Below are positions 1-7,408 of a stretch of DNA of 42,675 nucleotides, piece after piece. Numbering within the stretch: position 1 is the stretch's first letter; each line of letters opens with the position of its first letter. Source of the DNA: an uncultured delta proteobacterium (GTDB lineage Bacteria; Myxococcota_A; Polyangia; Polyangiales; JADJMO01); NCBI GenBank assembly GCA_903923175.1, contig CAIXWQ010000726.1, positions 1-42,675 on the forward strand, read 5' to 3'. Below the pieces are notes generated by a model. That model saw nothing but the letters and a program-made list of their open reading frames with translations. It made no database searches and was not told the DNA's origin. The position numbers and the translations under genes were made by a program.

Positions 1-1610
1 GGCGGCGCGTGGTCGCGCGAGGGCTCGGGCGCGTGGCGCGGAACCAGCACCTCGGAGCGCTCCTGCGGGTCGTCGTCGGGGTCGGGCGGCGGCGCGGGCA
101 GCGGGTGTCGGCGCGGCGGCGGCGGCGTGGGCGCGTCGCGGGCGATCGGCCCGGTCTGGGTCTCCGCGCCGCGCGTGTGATCGGCGGCCTCTGGCGAATC
201 GCGCGACTCTCGCGAGTCTCGCGAATCTCGCGGCTCGCGACCGACGCGGCCGTCGCGCGTGTCCTCGGGCTCACGCGCCTCCCGGACGTCTCGCTCGTCG
301 TGGGCGGCGGGCTCCGCGCCCGCGCCGGTCTGACCGCTTGCGGTCGTCGCGCGACGCGCGCCGTTGCGCTCCCCCACCACGCCCGGGTTGGTCTTCCCGG
401 CCTCGTCGGCCGCGGGTGGTTGCGGCGTCTCGCGGCCGTGCCCCGTCGTGTGCGCCGCCGCGCGCCCCGCCTTCGCGCCGGTGTGCGGAGTGCCGCCGCC
501 GGTCTCCGAGCTCCCCCCTTCTTCGTCGTCGACGTCGATGTCGATCGGCTCGTCGAGCGACGCGAGGATCTCCGCGGGCAGGACCGCCTCGACCTCGTCG
601 TCGGGCGAGAGCACCTCGTCCTCGGCGAGCCCTCCGTCGGGCGAGCGCGAGAGCGGCCCGCCGAGCACGCGCTGCTCGGCCTCGCGGAGCAGCCGCTCGA
701 GATCGGGCGACAGGCGCTGCTCGGGCGTCCGCGTCGACGACACCCCTCTGCGCTCGATGGCGAGCACCGGCTCGTCGCGCAGCGACATCGGGGGCTCGCT
801 CGCGCGCACGCCACGGTCGCTTCGCTCTGCGCGGTCACCGCGATCGCCGCGATCGCCGCGATCGCCGAACGGCGCCGAAGAGACCGGCCCGCCCATCGAC
901 GATCCGGGTGGTAGCCCGATGGAGGTCGCGAGGCTCGCGGAGCTGACGGGCGCGCGCAGCGAGGGGGGCGGTGGCCGAGAGCTCGAGGGCGACGAGCCGG
1001 GCGCGAAGAGGTCGTCGCCACGAACGCTGGGCGCCAGCGCTTCGATCTTGCGCAGCAGCGCGTCGACGTCGATCGGCCGCTCGAAGCGCGCGACCGCACC
1101 TGCGTCGCCGTCCGGCAACCCGGCGCCACCGGCGTAGATGATGCCGATGCCGGCGGCGTCGGGGAGCTGGCGCACGCGCGCCGCGACCTCGAGCGCCCCG
1201 GCGGCGTCGACGTCGAGCAGGATCAGCTTGGGCCGCTGCACCGCGACGCGACCGACGAGCATCGCGAGCGGCACGTCGATCACGTCGTAGCCACGCGCGC
1301 GCAGGTCCCACTCGATGCGCGCCGCTTCGACCGTCGGATCGGTGACGAAGATCGTCGCCCCGGCGCGCGGCTCGCCTCCGTCGTCGGTGGCGGGCGGGAG
1401 CGGGGTCGCGAACGCCGGGGCTTCCGCGAGTACGAGGAGCGCCGTCGAGGGCGGAGCCGAGGGCACGGCGAGCGGCTCCTCGCCCAGCGGGGCGGGGCCG
1501 AGAGCGGGCGCTTCGGGCGGCGCGGCGGGCGCGAGCGTCTCCGGCGGGCCCGGATCCGGGCCGTCGGGCGTCTCCCCGTTCTGCTCCCTGTCGCCCGTGT
1601 CCACGCTCAT
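1..1610 (-). CDS. Receiver-like (pseudo-receiver) regulatory protein, partial at left edge
   Basis: This open frame reads leftward without a stop from an ATG at 1610 to the window edge (about 536 codons). It is missing from the ORF track because it has no stop inside the window. Residues about 85-194 look like a response-regulator receiver: TIFVTDPTVEAARIEWDL, then LILLDVDA with Asp133 at the phosphoacceptor position, then ARFERPID where the usual Lys-Pro is Arg-Pro. The N-terminal 80 residues are Pro/Ala/Glu rich. After the receiver come low-complexity stretches with a GDR triplet repeat, an acidic segment with EILASLDEPIDIDVDDEE, and RDS-type repeats. Myxobacterial proteins of this layout often carry a further C-terminal domain, which would lie outside the window. 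It is divergent from smpB across 84 bp. The receiver call is moderate; the function is unknown. Confidence 0.7.
   Translation of the reverse strand, partial: MSVDTGDREQNGETPDGPDPGPPETLAPAAPPEAPALGPAPLGEEPLAVPSAPPSTALLVLAEAPAFATPLPPATDDGGEPRAGATIFVTDPTVEAARIEWDLRARGYDVIDVPLAMLVGRVAVQRPKLILLDVDAAGALEVAARVRQLPDAAGIGIIYAGGAGLPDGDAGAVARFERPIDVDALLRKIEALAPSVRGDDLFAPGSSPSSSRPPPPSLRAPVSSASLATSIGLPPGSSMGGPVSSAPFGDRGDRGDRGDRAERSDRGVRASEPPMSLRDEPVLAIERRGVSSTRTPEQRLSPDLERLLREAEQRVLGGPLSRSPDGGLAEDEVLSPDDEVEAVLPAEILASLDEPIDIDVDDEEGGSSETGGGTPHTGAKAGRAAAHTTGHGRETPQPPAADEAGKTNPGVVGERNGARRATTASGQTGAGAEPAAHDERDVREAREPEDTRDGRVGREPRDSRDSRESRDSPEAADHTRGAETQTGPIARDAPTPPPPRRHPLPAPPPDPDDDPQERSEVLVPRHAPEPSRDHAP
841..867 (-). 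repeat. Three perfect 9-bp tandem repeats in the receiver-like gene
   Basis: The unit cgatcgccg occurs three times head to tail, preceded by a degenerate copy. In the leftward reading frame it encodes Gly-Asp-Arg repeats in the linker after the receiver-like domain. The 9-bp period keeps the frame, so copy number could vary without breaking the gene. Confidence 0.8.
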
Positions 1611-1694
1611 CGTTGGTAGCAGACGTGCCGGGCCTGCGGCGGGGAAAATGCGGGCGGAAGGAGCCGCCCGGCCGCCCGTGCTATGCGGGGCGCG

Positions 1695-2192
1695 ATGACG
1701 ACCGCCCGGGGTACCAAGGGGCGCGAAGGCGGTGAGCGGCTCGTGGCGCAGAACCGGCGCGCCACGTTCGACTACGAGATCGAAGATCGCTTCGAGGCCG
1801 GGATGGCGCTCATGGGCAGCGAGGTCAAATCGCTGCGCGCCGGCCGCTGCGAGATCGGCGACGCCTACGCCACGATCGAGGGGCGCGAGCTGTGGCTCCA
1901 CCAGCTCTACATCGCGCCGTTCGAGCAGGCGGCGCACTTCGGCCACGAGCCGCGTCGCAAGCGCAAGCTGCTGCTCCACCGCGCCGAGCTCACGAGGATC
2001 GGCAAGTCGCTGGAGCGCGGCGGCTGGACGCTGATCGCGATCCGCGTCTGCTTCAAGGACGGTCGCGCGAAGGTCGAGCTCGGCCTCGCGCGCGGCCGCT
2101 CCCACGGCGACAAGCGCCAAGCGATCGCGAAGAAGACCGCGGATCGTGAGGCCCGCGATGCGATTGGTCGTGCCATGAAGGGGAAGCGATGA
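1695..2192 (+). CDS. smpB: SsrA-binding protein SmpB
   Basis: SmpB binds tmRNA (SsrA) and delivers it to stalled ribosomes for trans-translation. The protein shows family hallmarks in order: NRRATFDYEIEDRFEAGMAL near the N-terminus, GSEVKSLRAGRCEIGDAYA, an ELWLHQLYIAPFEQA strand, HEPRRKRKLLLHRAEL, and a basic C-terminal tail (GDKRQAIAKKTADREARD...MKGKR). Length is about 165 residues, close to the usual 150-160. The track starts four codons earlier at ATG 1683; I prefer ATG 1695, though neither start has a strong ribosome site. The stop overlaps the start of the next gene (ATGA), so the two are probably translationally coupled. No ssrA gene is visible in the window. Confidence 0.95.
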   Translation: MTTARGTKGREGGERLVAQNRRATFDYEIEDRFEAGMALMGSEVKSLRAGRCEIGDAYATIEGRELWLHQLYIAPFEQAAHFGHEPRRKRKLLLHRAELTRIGKSLERGGWTLIAIRVCFKDGRAKVELGLARGRSHGDKRQAIAKKTADREARDAIGRAMKGKR

Positions 2193-2572
2193 GCGCGAAG
2201 CCGGTCGACATCGAGCTCACGGGCGCGCTGCGCGTGCGCGGCACCTTCTCGCGGTGGGACGGCACGGAGCTCGTCGTGCGCGCCCCCTCCCCCGCGCCGC
2301 CCGGCGCGCGGCTCGACGCGGTCATCGCGCACGCGTCGGCCGAAGGGGCCGAGGCGGAGACCGGACGCGCCGCGGCGGTGCCCTTCAAGATGAAGGCCAT
2401 CCGCTGCCGCAAGGTCGAGGACGGTCGCTTCGAGATCACGCTCCGCGTGCTCGAGCTGTCGCGCGCCGCGCGGGAGGAGCTCGAAGCGGTCGCGGCGCTC
2501 GCTGCCGCCGCGGCCGGCGCGGCCAGCGGCGCGCCGGAGCGGGCGCGCGACGGCGAGCCCAAAGAAAGTTGA
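2189..2572 (+). CDS. Small protein overlapping smpB, possibly PilZ-like
   Basis: This 127-residue protein starts at an ATG that overlaps the smpB stop codon by four bases. It reads as a beta-rich domain (about 5-90) with GALRVRGTFSRWDGTELVVR, a conserved-looking PFKMKAIRCRKVEDGRFEI and a final LELSRAAREELEA helix, then an Ala-rich tail. The strand order and the ending resemble degenerate PilZ domains, but the RxxxR and D/NxSxxG c-di-GMP motifs are not evident, so nucleotide binding should not be assumed. I do not recognise it with certainty. The overlap argues that it is a real gene co-expressed with smpB. Confidence 0.6.
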   Translation: MSAKPVDIELTGALRVRGTFSRWDGTELVVRAPSPAPPGARLDAVIAHASAEGAEAETGRAAAVPFKMKAIRCRKVEDGRFEITLRVLELSRAAREELEAVAALAAAAAGAASGAPERARDGEPKES

Positions 2573-2612
2573 CGCTTCGACCGTCATACCCGACGGACGA
2601 CCGGAGGATCCC

Positions 2613-3266
2613 TTGGAGCGACGACGCCGAATCTCCCCGCCGGGCCTGGTGATCGCCACGCTCGCGCTCGCCGTGCTCCCCGCGCTCTCGAGCGCCGGCT
2701 GCCAGAAGGGCGAGAACAAGGGGGAGGCGAACGCGACGAGCGGCGCCGGCGAGAGCGCCGCCGAGCCCTCCGCGTCGACCAGCGCGTCGGGCTCCGGCGC
2801 GGCCGAGCCCTCCGCCTCCGCGAGCGGCACGGCGTCCGCGAGTGCCAGTGCGACGACCACGGGCAGCGCGAGCAGCACCAGCCCCGCGCCGACGACCGAC
2901 GCGACGGCGACCGGCGGCGCGACCTCGACGGCGAGCGGGCCCGCGTCGGGCAGTGCCGCCACGAGCGCCAGCGCGGCGCCCACGTGCGGCGAGAAGGGGC
3001 AGCCCAAATGCCCCCTGCAAGGGTGGATGTCGAGCGTGATGCAGCCCGCGATGGCGTCCAAGGACGCGACCAAGCTCGCGGCGGCGCTGCGCCAGTCGGC
3101 CAAGTACGCGCCGCCCGGCTACGCGAGCTGGGCGAAGATCGCGAACGACGGCGCCGCGGCGGTCGAGGCTTCGCACGACGTGACGTCGGCGAAGAAGTCC
3201 TGCACCGACTGTCACAACTCCTACAAATCGAAGTTCAAGACGGAGTCCCGGGCGCGCCCGCTGTGA
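2613..3266 (+). CDS. Lipoprotein with C-terminal haem-c site (cytochrome c'-like)
   Basis: The start is a TTG with a ggagg ribosome site five bases upstream. A basic N-terminus, a hydrophobic stretch and the lipobox SSAGC (Cys30) predict an exported lipoprotein. Residues about 31-125 are a Ser/Ala/Thr/Gly linker. The C-terminal part (about 130-217) begins CGEKGQPKCPLQGWM, continues with predicted helices, and ends SCTDCHNSYKSKFK. That CxxCH near the C-terminus followed by aromatic and basic residues is the signature of cytochrome c'/c556-type four-helix cytochromes, so covalent haem is likely. The domain is shorter than a full cytochrome c' (about 125 residues). The role could be electron transfer or gas binding at the membrane surface; this is inference. 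The next gene is 264 bp away. Confidence 0.75.
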   Translation: MERRRRISPPGLVIATLALAVLPALSSAGCQKGENKGEANATSGAGESAAEPSASTSASGSGAAEPSASASGTASASASATTTGSASSTSPAPTTDATATGGATSTASGPASGSAATSASAAPTCGEKGQPKCPLQGWMSSVMQPAMASKDATKLAAALRQSAKYAPPGYASWAKIANDGAAAVEASHDVTSAKKSCTDCHNSYKSKFKTESRARPL

Positions 3267-3530
3267 CCCCGCTCGTGGGCGCCGCGCGATCCGCGGATGG
3301 CGTCGCGCACGGCGCGAACGAGCGCACGCTCGTGCCGCCCTGCCCCGGGGGAGTGTCCGCGTAGCGTTCAGAACGGACGCCTCGCCGTGCAGTCCGGAGG
3401 TCTGACATCCCGGCGCAAATCGAGTACGAGCGGCGCGTCGTTCTTCTCAGGGCGCGCCGTACCGGGTGAGCCCGCTCATCGAATCAGCGCCGCTCATCGC
3501 GCAAGCCCGAGAATCTCTAGGGAGGTCGTC

Positions 3531-4745
3531 ATGTTCCGTAAGGCGTCGTTCGCTTGGTATGCCCTGCTCGCTCTGTCGCTCGCTTCGATGGGTTGCCCCA
3601 AGAAGGACGACGCTGAGAAGGACAAGACCGACAAGGCCACGAAGGACAGCAAGAAGGGCAAGAAGGCCGCCGACGACGACGACAAGAAGTCCGACGACGA
3701 CGACGACAAGAAGTCGAAGAAGGGCAAGAAGGCCAAGAAGGGCGACGACGACGACAAGAAGGGTGACGACGACGACAAGGGCGCGAAGAAGGGCGACGAC
3801 GACAAGCCCGCCGCGGACACGAGCGCTCCGCTGTCGGTCGAGCTCGAAGGCAAGAAGTACGAGTTCAAGTACGGCCACGCCAAGCCCGACAACGACAACA
3901 TCGACATCACCCTGTCGACCGAGAAGCTCCCCTGCGACAAGTGGAAGGCCGGCGACGACGCCTTCACGCTCGAGTTCCACATCGGCCCGGGCACCGATGG
4001 GAAGTTCTTCGCGGGCCAGAAGGTCGGCGTGCAGCTCTACTGGAACAGCGAGACGCGCAAGTTCAAGCGCAACTTCGCCTACGCGTACGAGACCGCGCTG
4101 ACGATGTCCGCGTTCAAGCTCGACTCCGGCGAGAAGGTGAAGGGCACGCTCGACTTCGACTCGCCCTACAACGACTTCTCGGATCCGACGAAGAAGTTCA
4201 ACTACAAGGGCGCTGGCAAGTTCGAGGTCGAGCTCTGCTCCTCGGACAACGACTACAAGACGCTGAAGGCCCTGCCTGCCGCCGGCAGCGACGACGTCGC
4301 CGGCGCGTGGGGCACCGACAAGTTCGAGTCGAAGGTCGCCTACGCCTACGTCAGCAAGGACGCGTACTCGAAGGAGGCCTACGTCCGCGAGGTCTACTTC
4401 TTCGAGAACGACAAGGTCGCGTGCGACGAGTACATCAAGAGCGAGACGCTGAAGAACGAGAAGTATCTCTACGTCAGCGGCATCGGCGGCTCGGGCGAGA
4501 AGCACAAGTGGGACGGCCCGCAGCCTGCCGAGGGGCACTTCTCGATCCCCGTGAAGGGGAAGGACATGGGCAACTCGCACTACTTCCACGAGGGGCGCGT
4601 CGTCGTGAAGCTCGACGCGATCTCGTACAAGAAGGGCGGCAAGATCAGCGGCACCGTGACCGCCAAGACCGCCGCCGGCAACTACGACGGCGAGGGCGCG
4701 TTCAGCGGCAAGTTCGAGGCGAAGGTCTGCAACGAGCCGTGGTGA
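3531..4745 (+). CDS. Two-domain lipoprotein with Lys/Asp-rich linker (paralogue A)
   Basis: The start at ATG 3531 is supported by GGGAGG five bases upstream and a signal peptide ending in the lipobox SMGC (Cys22); the track start at 3297 is too early. Residues about 23-95 are an extreme Lys/Asp tract built of DDDDKK-type units. The rest holds two similar domains. Copy 1 (about 100-237) contains LEGKKYEFKYG, GPGTDGKFFAGQKVGV, SGEKVKGTLDF and ends GKFEVELC. Copy 2 (about 260-404) contains YVREVYFFENDKVACDEY, KKGGKISGTVTA and ends GKFEAKVC. The following gene encodes a homologous protein. I do not recognise the family. Paired Cys residues suggest disulphides outside the cytoplasm. The function is unknown. 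Confidence 0.85.
   Translation: MFRKASFAWYALLALSLASMGCPKKDDAEKDKTDKATKDSKKGKKAADDDDKKSDDDDDKKSKKGKKAKKGDDDDKKGDDDDKGAKKGDDDKPAADTSAPLSVELEGKKYEFKYGHAKPDNDNIDITLSTEKLPCDKWKAGDDAFTLEFHIGPGTDGKFFAGQKVGVQLYWNSETRKFKRNFAYAYETALTMSAFKLDSGEKVKGTLDFDSPYNDFSDPTKKFNYKGAGKFEVELCSSDNDYKTLKALPAAGSDDVAGAWGTDKFESKVAYAYVSKDAYSKEAYVREVYFFENDKVACDEYIKSETLKNEKYLYVSGIGGSGEKHKWDGPQPAEGHFSIPVKGKDMGNSHYFHEGRVVVKLDAISYKKGGKISGTVTAKTAAGNYDGEGAFSGKFEAKVCNEPW
3660..3812 (+). repeat. Lys/Asp codon-repeat tract
   Basis: A run of GAC and AAG codons encodes alternating blocks of four or five Asp and two or three Lys (DDDDKK, DDDDDKK). It forms the linker between the lipid anchor and the first folded domain of the lipoprotein. 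The paralogue next door uses Ser/Ala instead at the same place. Confidence 0.8.
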
Positions 4746-4834
4746 TCACGTAGCTCTCGCCGCGCCCGCGGTCGGGAGCGCGAAGAGAGCGTCGTTCGCT
4801 CGTCCGCATCGAGCGTCGAGCGACGCCCGCGTCA

Positions 4835-4872
4835 CGGCCTCGCACCCCCGGGTGCGGGGCCGTTTCGTTTTC
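4835..4872 (+). terminator. Rho-independent terminator
   Basis: A 13-bp GC-rich stem (cggcctcgcaccc pairing with gggtgcggggccg, one G-U pair) is followed directly by tttcgttttc. It lies between the two paralogous lipoprotein genes, so the second gene probably has its own promoter or depends on read-through. Confidence 0.75.
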
Positions 4873-4899
4873 GCGCGCGCGAAGTATCCTGCGACCCCG

Positions 4900-5997
4900 A
4901 TGCGCACCGCACGCCCGCTCCTCTCGCTCGTCGTCGTCGCGCTCGGCCTCGTGGCGTGCGGCAAGTCGCAGGGCTCGGCCGGCGCGCAGCCCGCGGCCAG
5001 CTCGTCGTCCGCGATCGCTTCCGCCTCGGCCAGCGCCTCCGCGAGCGTCGCTGCCAACAAGCTCGGCTCGTTCGTCGCGGAGCTCGAAGGGCGCACCTTC
5101 ACCCTCGGAGGGATCAAGATCGTCCCCTACGCGAACTACCTGCACGTGGTGCTCTCGTCGGGCGCGCTCGACTGCGAGAAGACGCCGCGTGACGAGGACG
5201 TCATCGTCGAGCTCGATATCCCGCCCGGTCCCGGCGGGAAGTTCCTCGCAGGCCAGAAGCAGGGCGTGCCGGTGCGCTGGGCCTCCGAGAAACTCCCCTT
5301 CAAGTGGAAGCAGGCGACGCCCTACCAGACGATCGCGACGGTCGAGCCGTTCACGCTGGCGGCCGGCGAGAAGCTGAAGGGCACGCTCGAGTTCTCGCTG
5401 TCGTACACCGATCCGCGCGAGGACGCCGGAGCGCGCACGTACAAGGCCTCGGGCGGGTTCGAGGGGGTCATCTGTCCTGACTTCAACGGCTTCAAGACGC
5501 TCAAGGGCTCGCCCGAGGACGCCGGCGCAGCGCCCTTCGCGGGGGCCTTCGGCACGCAGAAGTTCGCGTACAAGAAGGCGCTCGCGATCGTCTTCAAGGA
5601 CCTGCAGAGCCGCGAGGAGTACGTCGAGTCGATCGAGCTCTACGACGACGACGCCGTCACGTGCGCCAACCGCTACGAGAAGAAGAACGCCGCGCGCTAC
5701 GTGTCGGTGACCTCGATCGGCGGCGCCGGCGCGAGCCACGCCCTCGGCGGCGTGCAGACCGCGGACGCTTCGTTCTCGACGCCGGGGCACGACAAGGCCG
5801 GCGAGAAGAAGGGGGGCGGCAAGTGGCATTTCTTCGCACGTCGCCGCGCCTGGGTGAAGGTCGACAAGTACGCCTTCAAGGGCGGCGAGACGCTCACGGG
5901 CAGCCTCTTCGCGGAGACGACGCCCGACACCAAGCCCGACGAGGCGGGGCTGATGCAGGGGCAGTTCGAAGCGAAGATCTGCAATCTCACGTGGTGA
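4900..5997 (+). CDS. Two-domain lipoprotein (paralogue B)
   Basis: This is a tandem paralogue of the preceding lipoprotein. The start is ATG 4900, where a signal peptide with lipobox LVAC (Cys20) begins; the track start at 4852 adds 16 residues that spoil it. The linker is Ser/Ala rich, not Lys/Asp rich. Shared segments with paralogue A include GPGGKFLAGQKQGVPV, AGEKLKGTLEF, a SIGGAGASHA segment matching GIGGSGEKHK, and the ending GQFEAKICNLTW (A has GKFEAKVCNEPW). The same internal two-domain duplication is visible. At 365 residues it is probably an outer-membrane or periplasm-facing lipoprotein. The function is unknown. Confidence 0.85.
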   Translation: MRTARPLLSLVVVALGLVACGKSQGSAGAQPAASSSSAIASASASASASVAANKLGSFVAELEGRTFTLGGIKIVPYANYLHVVLSSGALDCEKTPRDEDVIVELDIPPGPGGKFLAGQKQGVPVRWASEKLPFKWKQATPYQTIATVEPFTLAAGEKLKGTLEFSLSYTDPREDAGARTYKASGGFEGVICPDFNGFKTLKGSPEDAGAAPFAGAFGTQKFAYKKALAIVFKDLQSREEYVESIELYDDDAVTCANRYEKKNAARYVSVTSIGGAGASHALGGVQTADASFSTPGHDKAGEKKGGGKWHFFARRRAWVKVDKYAFKGGETLTGSLFAETTPDTKPDEAGLMQGQFEAKICNLTW

Positions 5998-6043
5998 CGC
6001 GCGTTCGCCACGACGCGACGACCGCGCTGGACAGGGAGCCTCG

Positions 6044-7108
6044 GTGAACGATCCGACGACGCGGCCGCACGCGACCTTCAAACAGTCTCCAGAGGATTTC
6101 GTCGTCGAGGAGCTCGACGCCTACCCGGCCTCCGGCGAGGGCGAGCACGTCTACGTACGCATCCGCAAGCGCGCGCTCACCACCGACGCGGCGCTCGATC
6201 GGCTGGCGCGCGCGCTCGGGCTCGATCCGCGCGCGTGCGGCGCGGCGGGCATGAAGGACCGCGAGGCGATCGCGACGCAGCGGCTCTCGCTGCACGGCAC
6301 GACGGAGGCCGCCGTGCAGGCGCTGGCGGGGCGCTTCGACGATCTCGAGATCCTCGAGGTCGCGCGCCACGCGAACAAGCTCCGGCCCGGGCACCTGCGC
6401 GGCAACCGCTTCACCATCCGGCTCCGCGATCTCGACGACGCGGCCGTCGGCGCGATCGAGGCGACGCTCGGCGGGCTCGCGCGCACCGGCTTCCCGAACG
6501 CGTTCGGTCCGCAGCGGTTCGGTCGCGACGGCGACAACGCCGATCGCGCGCTCGCGTTCGTCCGCGGCGAGGCGCCGCCACCGCGCGACGCTCGCCTGCG
6601 TCGGCTGCTGTTCTCGGCGCTCCAGGCGCGCTGGTTCAACCGCGTGCTCGACGCCCGCGTCCGCGAGGGGACGTTCGCGACGCCGCTCGCCGGCGATCTG
6701 CTGCAGAAGCACCCGGGCGGCGCGCTGTTCGTCTGCGAGGACGTCGAGACGGATCGCGCGCGCGCCGCGGCGTTCGAGGTGTCGCCGACCGGCCCGATCT
6801 TCGGCGCCAAGATGGCGCAGCCGACCGGCGAGGTCTGGACGCGCGAGCGCGCGGCGCTCGCCGCGGACGGCGTGGGCGACGCCGACCTCGAGCGACACCG
6901 GGCGCTCGGCGAGGGGACGCGACGGACGCTGCGGGTCCCGATGGAGGAGCTCGCCCTCGAGCGCGCCCCGGGCGGCTTGATCGTGCGCATGGTGCTCCCG
7001 AAAGGGGCCTACGCGACCACGGCGCTCGGGTTGGCAGCGGAGCTCGTGCAGGCTCGGCCGGGCGGCGGCGGAGAAGGCGAGCGCGGCGACGAAGCGCCCG
7101 CAACGTGA
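6044..7108 (+). CDS. truD: tRNA pseudouridine(13) synthase TruD
   Basis: TruD converts U13 of certain tRNAs (in E. coli tRNA-Glu) to pseudouridine. The N-terminus has the family opening FKQSPEDFVVEELDAYPASG. The catalytic region is GAAGMKDREAIATQRLSL, where the Asp of MKD is the expected nucleophile. HANKLRPGHLRGNRFTIRL and FPNAFGPQRFGRDGDN are also typical. The protein is 354 residues, the normal size. The start is GTG 6044, with AGGGAG seven bases upstream. The protein ends with a short Gly/Glu-rich tail. The gene begins 46 bp after the lipoprotein stop and may be co-transcribed with it, though no functional link is evident. Confidence 0.95.
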   Translation: MNDPTTRPHATFKQSPEDFVVEELDAYPASGEGEHVYVRIRKRALTTDAALDRLARALGLDPRACGAAGMKDREAIATQRLSLHGTTEAAVQALAGRFDDLEILEVARHANKLRPGHLRGNRFTIRLRDLDDAAVGAIEATLGGLARTGFPNAFGPQRFGRDGDNADRALAFVRGEAPPPRDARLRRLLFSALQARWFNRVLDARVREGTFATPLAGDLLQKHPGGALFVCEDVETDRARAAAFEVSPTGPIFGAKMAQPTGEVWTRERAALAADGVGDADLERHRALGEGTRRTLRVPMEELALERAPGGLIVRMVLPKGAYATTALGLAAELVQARPGGGGEGERGDEAPAT

Positions 7109-7408
7109 AATTGCGTGTCGACGCCCTGGAAGCGGGACGCCGCCATCGACGACGCAGCCGGGCGGCTCTATGAGCCGAGCCGCCCCTGCCACCCGCGCCT
7201 TCGCGCGTTCGCTTGGAAGAAACCCGCTCCCGAGTACGCTCTCTCACCTTCGCGGAGCCCCCGCGAAGGGGAGTCACGAGCAAGCGGCGGCAAATCGTCG
7301 CCGCCGTCGCCGCCCACCGGGAACGTCCAGCCGCCTCCGGTGCTCCAACGAAGTGATGCGCCCAGCCTTCGGGGCGCGCTTCCCCGCGGATCGCCTCAGG
7401 AACCTCGA
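7109..7408. other. 300-bp intergenic region with two perfect hairpins
   Basis: I see no convincing gene here. The exbB frame is open upstream, but the encoded residues are Pro/Arg/Ser junk without family similarity. Two perfect 9-bp inverted repeats stand out: gggcggctc/gagccgccc (7160-7185, 8-nt loop) and ccttcgcgg/ccgcgaagg (7247-7269, 5-nt loop). Neither has a T-tract. They could end truD transcription through Rho or act in the leader of the exbB operon. Confidence 0.6.

Noticed and set aside
3470-3499. 10-bp direct repeat ccgctcatcg (two copies)
   Set aside because: Only two copies 18 bp apart upstream of the lipoprotein gene; too short to claim as an operator or array.
3297-3530. N-terminal extension of lipoprotein paralogue A
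   Set aside because: ATG 3531 has GGGAGG upstream and starts a clean signal peptide with lipobox; the extension would bury it.
7115-7408. N-terminal extension of ExbB
   Set aside because: The frame is open, but the extra 98 residues are low-complexity. ATG 7409 has a ribosome site and begins the family-like sequence.
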